Positions 23,486-35,200 of a stretch of DNA of 64,000 bases are shown in pieces. The DNA is taken from the NCBI GenBank assembly GCA_028015205.1, contig CM051517.1, positions 56,977,455 through 57,041,454 on the forward strand, written 5' to 3'. Source of the stretch: Mytilisepta virgata. Its lineage: Eukaryota; Mollusca; Bivalvia; Mytilida; Mytilidae. The notes under the pieces are model-generated. The model worked only from the letters and a program-made list of their open reading frames with translations. It made no database searches and was not told where the DNA came from. Made by a program: the position numbers and the translations under genes. Every line of letters starts with the position of its first letter. Positions within the stretch are counted from its first letter, which is position 1.

Positions 23486-23767
23486 CATCAAAAATCTAGA
23501 AAAGTTATATAAAGGAAACATAAAGATACTGATCAGGGCAAATCAATAATAGATCAAAAGCCGAACTTTATTCATATCCAGCACCATTAAATATGCAGTT
23601 ATTAATCACAATTTAAGGCAACTAAAGGTACAGTAGCATTTTTATTGATATTTTAGAGAAACAATATATTTCTGAAAAAAAATCTAGATAATAAATGAGG
23701 GACACAACTGAGACTACACATAACACACTGTGTACAAATAGTCTCAGTACACAATAAACATGAAAAA

Positions 23768-24492
23768 CTAGAGGCTCTCAAGAGCATGTATCGCTCACAT
23801 GGATTTAACTTGTCCACCTTCAGTTGGACTGATAAGTTAAGTATGACAGTTATCTTGGCTAGTTTTACCATAGGTTCAATGTTAAACAAAGTTAGGGTGT
23901 GATTGCCATCTTAGTTGACATTCAAGTTTATCAAACATAATTCTGAAGGATGGCCATTATTTGGGCTCGCTGTGAAACACGGGAAAAGGCTCGCTACAGC
24001 TCGCCGTTTCTCATGTTTCTAAAGCTCGCCCAAATAAATTTTATATTGTATATGTATTTCCCATAGGATCCTATTTTATATTGTATATGTATTTCCCATA
24101 GGATCCTATGTTAAATGTTTCCCGTGGTGGCGGCCATCTTGGAGTTCAGATCGGCACAAAAAACAAATTTTGTAGAGGACTATGTAAGGATCATTCCTGC
24201 AATATAACAATTCAATTGCTTTTGTAGTTCCAGAAAAGATTTTTTTAATTTCAGCCAATCAGAGTGCATAAATGGCCCTGACAGCCACGTTGAATTTTGG
24301 ATCAGAACCAAAAACATAAACTTTGTACGTAGAGGACCATCCAATGAACATCCCCACCAAGTTTGGTTTCATTTGGCCTTGCGGTTTTGGAGAAGATTGA
24401 AATGTGAAAAGTTAGCGGATGGACGGAAGGACGGATGACAGTCGCAAAGTGATGGCAATAGCTCACATGGCCTTTTAGGCCAGGTGAGCTAA
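23768..24492 (+). repeat. Hairpin-bounded tandem module (GGCCATCTTGG family)
   Basis: It begins AGAGGCTCTCAAGAGCATGT then ATCGCTCACATGG, and ends AGCTCACATGGCCTTTTAGG then CCAGGTGAGCTAA. Both ends form small hairpins, and GCTCAC..GG versus CC..GTGAGC are mutually inverted. Inside are TAGGTTCAATGTTAAACAAA-, GGTGGCGGCCATCTTGGAG-like and CCACCAAGTTTGGTTTCATT words, and a direct 37-bp duplication with CCCATAGGATCCTA (24042-24112). Confidence 0.72.
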
Positions 24493-24499
24493 TAAAGGA

Positions 24500-25820
24500 A
24501 TACATTTTAAATTACAAAGAAAGGAATGTACTTGCTTTTTCAAACAATTATGAAAGGTATATCTTAAAACCTGCAATCCACCAAGAAGATGAAGATGTTA
24601 ACTAACTTGATAATAAGAAAATTACTAATGAATTTGACCATTTGTAAGATACTTTGTACTGAAAACCAGGACATTTTCGTCATTTTAAAAATTAATTCCA
24701 CTTATGGCACTTCAATAAAAAAAAACATATATATATGCACAGTTTAAACTTTGTTGACTTTTGCAAACTTTTTATATTTCCATTAAAGCTGATATCAGTG
24801 TGAGAAATCGTTGCCCCTGTGTGAATTTTGAGATTGGTCTAAAATCGTGACTCTCATGCCCAATGCATAATTTCCCACATGTATGTCACGATATATATTA
24901 ATTTTACAATTCCATGGCAACCAACAGTTAAGGTATTGAAATAATTATATGCAGTGATAATATTAACTCGTTTCACCAAGAAAATAATTCTAGAATTAAA
25001 GGATTCAGTTTGTTACCATAAGGTGAGAAATAGACATGAATTTTCTTATTCTGTGTAATTTTATTTATATAAAAAGCTTAAATAACAATAACAAGTAATT
25101 TATTTCCACACAAATGTATATGGAAGACGAATGTTTTGATAGAGACATATTGATGTTTGACTAAGTTTAAAAAATACACAATAATTAAAACTGAACAATA
25201 TAAAATTTAAATATTCAAATAAGTTTTTCATTAACATAAACAATATACACATATAAAAACACAAAATTATTTGCTATACACAAACTTCTGAATATTGTAC
25301 TCACATTTTATATAATACAATGTACTTTGAAAAAAAAAAGTTCATCTATGATTTTATGTCCCATTATGTGCCTGAATTTTATAATCTGTTCTTAAATCTA
25401 TGAACCTCATTATAACATTTAATGTGTTATAGAATCTTAAAAATATTTATATCATAAAATTTCTAGGTATACTTTAAAAACAATGATTTAAATGGTTGAT
25501 ATGGAACTGGAACAATTAACATTCACTTGTTCCAAACTTGTTAGATATCATATGGCCTGTTTAAGAAATGGCTTCGGACAAGGGACACAAGAGTATACTC
25601 CATATATAAAACTGTGAAATTTGCCGATTTTGTTCAGTCACCAATTAACAGTGTAAACAATTAAAACATCTGTATTTTATCCTAAAAATCTCAAATGCCT
25701 CACTTCTGTAAACACTTCTGTTTTCTTCAAAAAGGTTTATAGTTTTTAGTAACATCTCCTGTTTATTAAAAAATTGATTCATAAAAACTCTGTGACATAA
25801 TTAACAAATATTTGTGGTCT
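24500..25820. other. Intergenic AT-rich stretch, nothing recognised
   Basis: Low in repeats, with no exon or RNA gene recognised. A short (AT)n occurs near 24729. Confidence 0.4.
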
Positions 25821-25824
25821 AAGG

Positions 25825-26100
25825 ATCAACCATTTGATTTTTAGGGGGGGGGATAAGGTCAAATTTGAAATAAAAAGGCAGGTCCACGATTTTGCCAAAA
25901 TAAAAAAATAGGATCACTTTGGGTGTGGAAAAAATGCAGGACCTGTGTTAAAGAGATTTTTTGGGTTTAAATGAAAATAAAAATTAGGCTGCAATAGGGA
26001 CCGAAATTTCGACGAAAAAAATAGGCATGATTGAATATTTGATCCTAGCCCCCCAACCCCCCCCCCCCTCCCAATATGAATCAGATGGTTGCTCACTAAT
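25825..26100. mobile_element. Small decayed inverted-repeat element with G-rich/C-rich ends
   Basis: The left end, GATCAACCATTTGATTTTTA followed by GGGGGGGGG, is mirrored at the right by CCCCCCCCCCCCCTCCCAAT, ATGAATCAGATGGTTGCTC. The ACCATTTGAT..G-run design resembles the TTA-flanked element at 54329-56027, so the two may be related. Minus-strand frame 25914-26105 is incidental. Confidence 0.55.
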
Positions 26101-26369
26101 TTCATTCTATGTGGGCAGAAACAGCAATCTCAAGTTCAAAAAATAAAATTTTTTGCAGATATTTGTTCGGATTGCTGAACAGAAACATACAAACTTTTTT
26201 GGCTAAAAATTAATTTAAAATTAGAAAAACAACCATAAATGTTGTTCACAATATTCCTCAGTTTTATATATCGTGTGCTCTCTAACGTTCTTTGGTCCAA
26301 GACAATTCTGAAACAGGCTATGTGACTTTAATCTTGGACTTCAAGCTTGTAAAAATGATATACAGAATA

Positions 26370-26830
26370 AACTGTTGACACAGAGATATGTCTCGCATAC
26401 CCGCAGAAAATTCGAAAAAAGACAATCTGATGGACAGCAACATTGCTTAATTGAAAGTCGCTGGACCATGACCTAGGCAGGGCCTCAAAATGGTTGTCAA
26501 ACTATGATGTACTGATAGTAATGTAACTTTATAGAAAATGTCATTGATCTATCACCGGTAGTTCCTATCAAACTAACTTAAGCATAAAACTTAACATTGA
26601 AAATTGCTAATTAATTGAAAGTCACTGAACCACGACCTAGCCCCCTAGCAGGGCCCTGAAATGGTCAACAAACTGAGATGTACTGATAGTAATGCAACTT
26701 TATAGAAAATATCATTGATCTATCACAAGTAGTTTCTATCATGATTTGACTTAATCAGAAAACTTAACAATTGTTGACGATGCCGGAAGAGCAACACCTA
26801 TGTCTCGCCTTCCGTGATTTTCGTCACAGG
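26370..26830. repeat. Two-unit repeat with inverted GAGACATA ends
   Basis: The left end is TGTTGACACAGAGATATGTC, TCGCATACC. The right end is CACCTATGTCTCGCCTTCCG. Inside, two units of about 170 bp share TTGAAAGTCACTGAACCACG, ACCTAG, ATGTACTGATAGTAATG and TATAGAAAATGTCATTGATC. I recognise the layout as a common mussel intronic repeat; it is non-coding. Confidence 0.6.
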
Positions 26831-26869
26831 CCAGACAAAAACTATATTGATATCTAAAGTTGTTAATAA

Positions 26870-27990
26870 GATATGAATTGTTTGAAAAAAATTTGCTTCT
26901 TCACACTTTAAGTCAACATGTCTGTAGCATATTTGTGTGTGTTAGCTATAGGCTTATCCATGAACTGGAGCAAATTATTCGATATTGCATTTGTAACAGG
27001 TAGTTTGTCTACTAACAACTTCCACATGATAAGGGGTATGAAATAGTTCCAGCTTTAGAGTGTAGTCTTATCACTGGCTATATCATATTTTAACTGACCA
27101 CAGTCACAACACATTAATCTTTAAAATGTTTAAAACATTTCAACAGCACAATATACAATTACATTAAACAAAAAATCTGTTAATATTATTTGATACATAC
27201 GATAAAAATTTAAATAAACATAAAAAGACTACATACACATTATTTTTTTTTTAAAATTGAGAATTCACAATAAATGTGATGTATTGCACAAGTTGAGGTG
27301 ACTTAAAAACGTTTTCCCAACCACTGACATATCGGGCTATAATTCAGCTGAGCCCAATCCGTCAAAACTTGAATAATTGAAACATCATGAGTATCTTAAA
27401 TGAATTTGAATGTCTCTTTATTTACAACTGATATCTTCAATTGCACCATAATCCACAACACAAGAACAGCTTATGTCACTGACTAATGCTAATGTGAAAC
27501 AAAAATTGTACCTAGATGTTATACTATTATATCTCTAAACTTGATATTTCATTTATTTCTAGCTATAACACATATTAATTAAGTTTTTACAGTCGAAGAT
27601 AACAATTTTAATGTACTGTTATCATCCTGTTTTAGCACTCATAAAACTGAACTGAATGTAACTATATATATACATGTATATCAATTATCTTTAGCCTATT
27701 AGTCCTCATTGTTTATTTTCTGCAAATATCAAATTATGGACCTGAATATTGATGCTACTAAATAATAATACATAAAAGATTATCAAGCTATATGTTAAGT
27801 AATTGATCAAAGTTTGACTTTAGCAAATTGTGTGCTTTTATAAGTCAGGTTTGCTCACTAGAGCATACCTGATGTAGGTTAATCCAGAAACATAATTTGT
27901 AAGAAATTTATATAAATTTCATACACGAGACATATTGTGGTATACAAATGTAAGTCCGTCAACACTTCATACCACAATTCAAATTTGCTT
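26870..27990. other. Intergenic AT-rich stretch, nothing recognised
   Basis: No exon, RNA gene or strong repeat was identified. Confidence 0.4.
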
Positions 27991-27999
27991 CAAACAATT

Positions 28000-28440
28000 C
28001 TCATGAAATTTTAACACTATATTAGGATTGTCGGAAGAAAGCTCCCTTTCCATTTTGAAGATTTTCAATTTTGTCTTTCCAGAGTTACGGGACTTAGATT
28101 GTCCAAAAAAAGCAATTTTTCTTATTTCGCGCATTAACTCCAGTATGCCAATGATTTCCTTCAAACTTCAACATATTATTACTAATTGTAGTCCGAGGGT
28201 CTGTAAACTTTTTGACCGTTTTCACTTTTTTCGTTCCAGAGTTATGGGACTTAGATTGCCCAAATATAAGCAATTGTTCACATGTCGTGCACTAATTCCA
28301 GTACGCCTTGACTGGATTTTTCCAAAATTTTACACATTCTTACAAATGGTGGTTTGAGGGTCTGTATACTTTTTGATGATTTTCACTTTTATCATTCCAG
28401 AGTTATGGGACTTAGATTGTCCAAATATAAGCAATTTTTC
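28000..28440 (+). repeat. Tandem array, about 2.7 units of 160 bp
   Basis: CCAGAGTTATGGGACTTAGA recurs with spacings of about 160 bp (28087, 28247 and 28406 for GGGACTTAGATTG). The word AGTTATGGGACTT is the reverse complement of AAGTCCCATAACT, which marks the 39.6-40.5 kb array, so the two arrays may be one family in opposite orientation. The 109-codon frame at 28028-28357 is repeat-derived. Confidence 0.75.
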
Positions 28441-28735
28441 CTGTCATAGTTAGTTATAAAATTTTCTGCTTATACAATGATGATATTTATTGTATTGTTA
28501 CAGTGTTATGATTTAGATATGTTAAGCCATTGAAAAAGTAACATGACACTTAATTTGCTAAAAACAATATATATTTTTCTACTCCTTCACAACTTCATAC
28601 CTGTGCTGGGGAAGGGCATATCATGCACATAAGGTGCAGCAGTTTATTTATTTTATGTGATCAGTGCTGATTGCTACTGGTTGTTAGGCATACATGTCAA
28701 TATACAATACGACGGTTTTAAGCATGGACTAGATA

Positions 28736-29930
28736 TTTATACAATCCAAAAAGTCAAGTCCCACCCACTAATACATTGTAGCAATATGATTGGATGATAC
28801 GTCAAAGTGGCCAGTTTAAATTTTATTCAAGTTTATGGTCAATATCAATATTCACGTAACACGTATAAATATCCACACCCAGGTGTGCTGTTACAACTGC
28901 TTTACAACACTGTTCTGAGCAGTTATCGTAATATTTTCATGAATAATTTTGTGTATATGTAAACTGAATGTTCACTTATATCTTTTGATGACATTCCTTT
29001 GTAATAACGATTTGAATTTGAATTTCAATGGTACATATAGAGGAACATGCAAGGATCCAAATACATATCTGACACAAAACTTTTAAAAATACCAGTGATT
29101 TCGCTTTTATTATTTCTACGAAGGTTGATTAGAATTTCATATTTCGTCAAAAGTGAATTATTTTCTTTGCTAATATTGAAGAAATTTTTACAGTATAAAC
29201 TTTTCACTCAAAATTCAAACTTTAACCTTAAATATATTATAATGAATAAACATATTTCATCAATATTTCATGAAATATCTTTGTGAAAACCATTTCAAAG
29301 CAACATGCATTATATCATATTTCATTATTTAAAACTGTGGTCAAACTAAAAAGTTTTCCTTGTCGTAACTTATTGTAAGGCCCCATAAATAAAAGGTGTA
29401 ATGAAGATTTGTATTTTTCTTTTTATTTTCACTACAATAAACATGTAAGCTGTTGTATATGGGAATTCGTAATTATTAATGGTTAGGACTTGATCGACAT
29501 ATGTGTTATATATTTTTCTCGTACACAAAAGGAAAAACCCAAAACCAAATAAATTCTTTGATACCAATTTTGATGTACGAGATGTGCACATTTCGTCAGT
29601 TTACTACTCATCAGTTGTGTTCAAAACCAAAACAATAATTCAAAAGTTGGAGATCAAACTAAACAATGCTGAAATGAAAAAAAAGTATATTTACATTCAG
29701 AATTCCAGAAATATATACCATGGGTATTCGAAATAGTCTATGCAGTTCTTCATCACGTTATTTACTACGGTAAACACCAGCACGTGAAATTTGTAAACGT
29801 GTAATATTGACCATGAACTTGTATACAATTTCAACTGGCCACTGTGACGTATCATCCAATTGTATTGATACAATGTACCAGTGGGCGGGACTTGACCTAT
29901 CTTTGAGACACGCTTTCCGGATTGTATAAA
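28736..29930. mobile_element. Inverted-repeat element, about 1.2 kb, diverged 150-bp arms
   Basis: Outer ends TTTATACAATCC (28736-28747) and GGATTGTATAAA (29919-29930) are exact inverses. Further in, AAGTCAAGTCCCACCCACTA, ATTGGATGATACGTCAAAGT and GGCCAGTTTAAATT have inverted partners near 29780-29900. The interior is non-coding and includes a word group (GCACATTTCGTCAGTTTACT, ACTCATCAG) also present at about 2560-2590. No clear target duplication. Confidence 0.7.
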
Positions 29931-30151
29931 CATCGGAAGTCTACGCTTAAATCAATTGTATTGTATATTTTTGCTATTTGTCACATATTGTTTTCAAAAA
30001 TATTTTTAGGTCCAGTGAATATCCCTGTTAGCATATTTTTGTTTTAAGAATGAAATTTTATATTTATTTAGATGTATGTCATATTCTGATTGGCTAAAAT
30101 TTATTACTTTTAGTATATCATCTCAAAGACTAAATTTTTTTTTCTATTAAT

Positions 30152-31201
30152 CTGGGACTATTATACTAACGGGACTGGAAACTGGTACGCCAATCAGTGT
30201 AGTTATACTCAACATCACGGTCGTTAAAACGTGAGCGAGACTTGACGATACGCCATATTGTTTTGACAGCGTGTTTTGATCGCATAATTTCTATAAGTTG
30301 TTTTTATAGTTAATTGAAAAGATAATCCTTTATGTAAACATGATTACTATTATGATAAAAGGTATTTCGATCTTTGACAGTTGTTATTAATCACCAAATC
30401 CTGCCTTAAATGTGAAAAACTGACATTTAAAGGCTGAAATTTTTCCGGATGATTCCAGCGTGGGGACGCTGTGGGAAAAATGATTTACAAAATTTCTTAT
30501 AACTGTTGATTGAAAAGAGATACGCGAGTTCTGTTTGTTGTTAAATCATATTTATTGATTACAGGTTGGATTGACCTATTTTTATTGTCACTTTTTAAAG
30601 TGAAAAGTGGAATATAAATCTCCTTCTCATTACAACTGTAAACCACATGCAGGGCTCAAATAAATTATACTGCTCCTATAAAATTGCCTACTCCTATTTA
30701 CGTGTGCAATATTTGTAGTAAAATCAGGATTTTTGTTGCTGAGTAATGGTCTTCGGGTGGCATGAGCATTTGACTTCGTGAAAAAAATGTACAATAGTCT
30801 CCACAATCAGAACTACAAAATTAGGCCTTTCACAGCTATTGCTGCCGTATATAAGCATATTGAATAGGGGTAGATTTTCTTATAAATGGAGCTGAAAATG
30901 CTTTGCCAATGTTTTTTCGAAATCATATATATATTCAATTCATTAAAATAATTAAATAATTCATATATTTTTAATTTTTTGTTCATTTAATTATATTTTT
31001 TATTTTAAATCCACCTATTTTAACGGTATAAACATGCTGACATGTTCGCCGAAATCAATATTGTTTACATGTATCGAAGGCTAATTAACCACGTGACACG
31101 ATAAGCTGTCAATCAAAACAAAAAATCAATAATCCGCTATCGGGACAATGAAATCTCAACAGACCGATCAGTTTCCAGTCCCGTTAGTATAATAGTCCCA
31201 G
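30152..31201. mobile_element. 1050-bp element with perfect 33-bp terminal inverted repeats
   Basis: The left end CTGGGACTATTATACTAACG then GGACTGGAAACTG (30152-30184) is exactly inverted at 31169-31201. TATTAAT flanks both ends directly (30145-30151 and 31202-31208). This reads as a 7-bp target duplication. A TTAA-based reading with a one-base shift at one end is also possible. The interior is AT-rich without a transposase-like frame, so it is non-autonomous. Confidence 0.9.
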
Positions 31202-31209
31202 TATTAATA

Positions 31210-32285
31210 AAGGAAATACCTATGTTTTAAGCTCTAATTCAACATTGGAGTTTAAATTATAAGGATCATCTGTAATTTTGTTTTCCATCTATTTGAAATA
31301 CCCTGAAGGCAAGTGATGCACAGATATTCCTTTATAGACTGAAAAAATTACACTCAGTCCTTAAATGTATATACAATGGCACCAGTGAAAATTCACTGTA
31401 AAATCGGTATAGAATTTTATAGTTTTTTACTTTCTTCTTAAAACAAATATGAAATTGTTTATCCTTAAATACTTCAATTCTTGGTTCAACTGCATCAATT
31501 AAGATCTATTTTAACATTATCATAAACAGATTGCATGGTAGCACACATTTTACCTGCATTTTTATATTTTTTTTGTAGACAGTAATATGTAAATAATCTA
31601 TTATGATTGCACACATATTGTGATTGACTGCGCTCCAACAAAGTCAGCTATTTATGTGTTCTTCTAACTTTCTGATAAACGTAAAGAAATTCACCAAAAT
31701 GTTCTAGCATCTTGTTGATTCTTGTCCCGAAGCTTTAACATTTAAGTTTTAATCTAAATTGTAATTACTCTTACAACTAAAATCTATATTTAATTCTACT
31801 TTCAACTTTCCTTAGCGAACAAGGATCAACAGATATAAAAAAAAAATACAGTATATAATTCATGATTGTACTTTCTGTGTCTGACAAACTCTAGATGTTG
31901 CACGTGTGCAAATCAAAATCTCGAATTTTATCAAACAGCCACTACTTAAGATAGCAAAAACAATTGTAATGTCAATAACAATAAACAAAAGTTGACCTCA
32001 TAACTTCGCAATCAAATGATGATGAAAGTATATACATTGTATATTGTTGCACAATGATATTAATGGTTAGAATCATGACATAATCTCTCAAGCTGTTAAT
32101 GTGAAAGAAAATATATTGATAAAGATGATAAACGATCTTGCTATATGTTTCAATGAATCTCACTTAATCCCACTTAAATAATTCAACGTCATTCAGAATT
32201 TCTGGATATGTTTTAGGCATTCATATTCACCATGTTAGCAAAACAGCTATATAATTTTTTTTTTCTGTTTGCATTTTTACATTTC
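31210..32285. other. MFSD12 3' flank or untranslated region, nothing else recognised
   Basis: AT-rich sequence downstream of the MFSD12 stop on the minus strand. I did not find a convincing poly(A) signal close to the stop. Confidence 0.4.
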
Positions 32286-35200
32286 TCAGCTATTTATGCT
32301 TGGGTTTTTTTCTTTCTTCACTAACGGTTTTCTAAGATTAGCAATTTCGTCATCACTGTCATATGATATATCCGATCTAATAAAGCCATTACTAACTCCT
32401 CCATTCTCTATCACTGGATTTAGTCTTTTTACTAATAAAAAAGGAACAAGAAAAATTACTAAGTGAAGACGATAAAAACAGTCTGGAAATGAATAATTCA
32501 GATAAGTAAAATGAACAGGAGTCGTTTTATACATGATACTAATTATTGTTTTTGTTATGATAAACTTTGTTTCTGGATATCAGAGGTTACGAGAGGTAAA
32601 GATGAACAACATGTGCTGCATGATGTAGGATCTTCAGTTAATGCTAGGTGCAGCACTGGGCGGACACATCGATTGTAAACATTGTATCTGGTACCCAAAT
32701 CATCTATAGATAGGTGATAAAGATTTCTTAACCAAGTTTTCAAATAAATTCTGGAAAAAAAGCTCCGCTGGCGTTAGTTGAACATCCTACATGATGTTTT
32801 GTTTCACATAAAAATCTTGAACTTTTCTCGAAAATATCAACAAGAAATGATTTGTGAATTGACAGAAAACCAGATTTTCTTTCATTACTGTCTAATAATA
32901 AATTCTTTAAAATAAATTTTTTCCCAAATTAGTTTGGTAGGTTTCCTTGACCCCACTACATGTATCTGGTTTCTGATACTTGCAGGATATTTATAAATAC
33001 ATGTACATGTATATGTAATGATGGTTCTTTTGTAATGTAGACCTGCATCACACCTAATTGCAAATATTACGTTCTTTATGTAAATTTCAGCAGCAATTTT
33101 ACTGCTAAATATAGAATATATTTTCTTGGCTTGCAATGGACAAAGCACAAGTCAAAACAGTGTAGAAATGGCATATAATCTAGGTATTATATTATAAACT
33201 GTGATATTTGACTTGGTTAGAAAAAAAAACCCAGAATTTATATTAATATGTTGTTCAGTATAATGAATTAATACACACGATTAAAACTATATACAAACTT
33301 TATTACTAAACATTGTGTTCGGATAATCCCATAATTACTGGTTAAGGAGTAGTTGCAGGTGAGATGTCTACTATCCACTCCTAAGATTATTATGTAAATA
33401 ATTTATGCAAGTTGTATTGAATGAAAGAACTAAAAATAAACTAATTTCCATGACAATGTACGCTGAACACAAAAACCCAGTTTCAGGACAGAAGAATATT
33501 TAAATTTGGACCAATCAAAACATGTAAATGATCATCGTGGCCAACCGTTAAGCCAAATGAACTGATTTTGGTGTGGAGCATCTATGGAAGGTCCTTTACA
33601 AAGTTTGCATAAATCATCCCGGTCCGTGAAACAAAATGGCCGTCATGAGCATTTACATGTTCTGATTGATCAAAATTTAAAACTTCTTCTCCTCTGAAAC
33701 CATAAAGCCAAATAACTGATATTTGGTATGGAGCATTTACAAACTTTGCATAAATTTTTCTATTCCGTGAACAAAAACTTATTTTTGATATGAAACATCT
33801 ATGGAAGATCCTTTACAAAATTTGCATAAATCATCCTGATCCGTGAAACAAAATGGCTGCCATAAGCATTTACATGTTCTGATTGGTTGCAATTTAAACT
33901 TCTTCTCCTCTGAAACCGTAAAGCCAAATGAACTGATTTTTGGTATGGAGCATCTATGGAAGGTCCTTTACAAAGTTTGCATAAATCATCCCGGTCCGTG
34001 AAACAAAATGGCCCTCATGAGCATTTACATGTTCTGATTGGTCAAAATTTTTTAAAATTCTTCTGCTCTGAAACCAGAAAGCCAAATAACTGATATTTGG
34101 TATGGAGAAATTAAAACTTTCTAGTCTGTGAAACAAAATGGCCACCAGAAACCTTTATATGTTCTGATTGGTCGAAATTTAAAACTTCTCCTCTGAAACC
34201 GTTTGGCCAATACTTGGTATGAAGCATTTATAGAAGATTATTTACAAAGTTTCCAGAAATCAAGCTAGTCTGTCAAATCAAATCAAAAGTTTGTGACTGT
34301 CAGGTGAGTGATACAGGCTCAGCCTCTTGTTTATTTTTAGTAACAGCAGCCATGTCATTTGAAAGTCAGATACCAGACATAATTTTGGAAGGGGTCCACC
34401 CAAGGACTATTCCACCAAAGTTTGGTCGCAATTGGCCAAGTGGTTTCAGAGAAAATAAAGAAAAAGTTATGCCAGACGGATGCCAAATGAGGGCAATAGC
34501 TCACATGGCCCTATATGCCAGGAGAGGTAAGAAAGAATTAAAAACATTTTTTCCTGCTGATAACAAGGGGAGAAGCCTTCTAAGGAGCCTAAAGCATTGT
34601 TAAGCAAAATGGAACTTGTAAAAAAGCCACTAAGCCACATGCTGGCTCGCACATATTACTTCACATCAAGACTTTGTAAATGATGTAAAAACAATATCAC
34701 GTAGGTTTTGGAAAGAATGTTAAAAATAATTTAAAAATCTACTAGACTTTCTAAAATATTTTTAATATGTATAGAGCACAAACACTACATGCATATCCAA
34801 ATACTTATAACTAAAGGCTTCTTCGACCTTGTATTGCTCACCAGGAATATTTACCAATGTCAATTCATATTCTTTCTGATTTTTTAAAATAAAATTTATA
34901 TAACTTCTGAAATATTTATTGTTGTTAAATTTGCTCAAATTTTAAAACAAATGGATTATTTTTCTCACACATATATCTTTGTCCATAGGTAAAATTTTCC
35001 ATGTGAACACGAGTCCAAAAATTTTCTTAAGGAGTCAAGACAATTTTTTAGGGAAACAGTTCAGCAGTTCTACTATTCTAAAACCAGTTCTTGGCATGAT
35101 ACAGGTTGTTCTTCTCGTATAATTTATGACGGCATGATACTAAACCATTAACAGGAGGGATTGTGGCTGATTTTCTATATGATAAAGACATAATCTTTGG

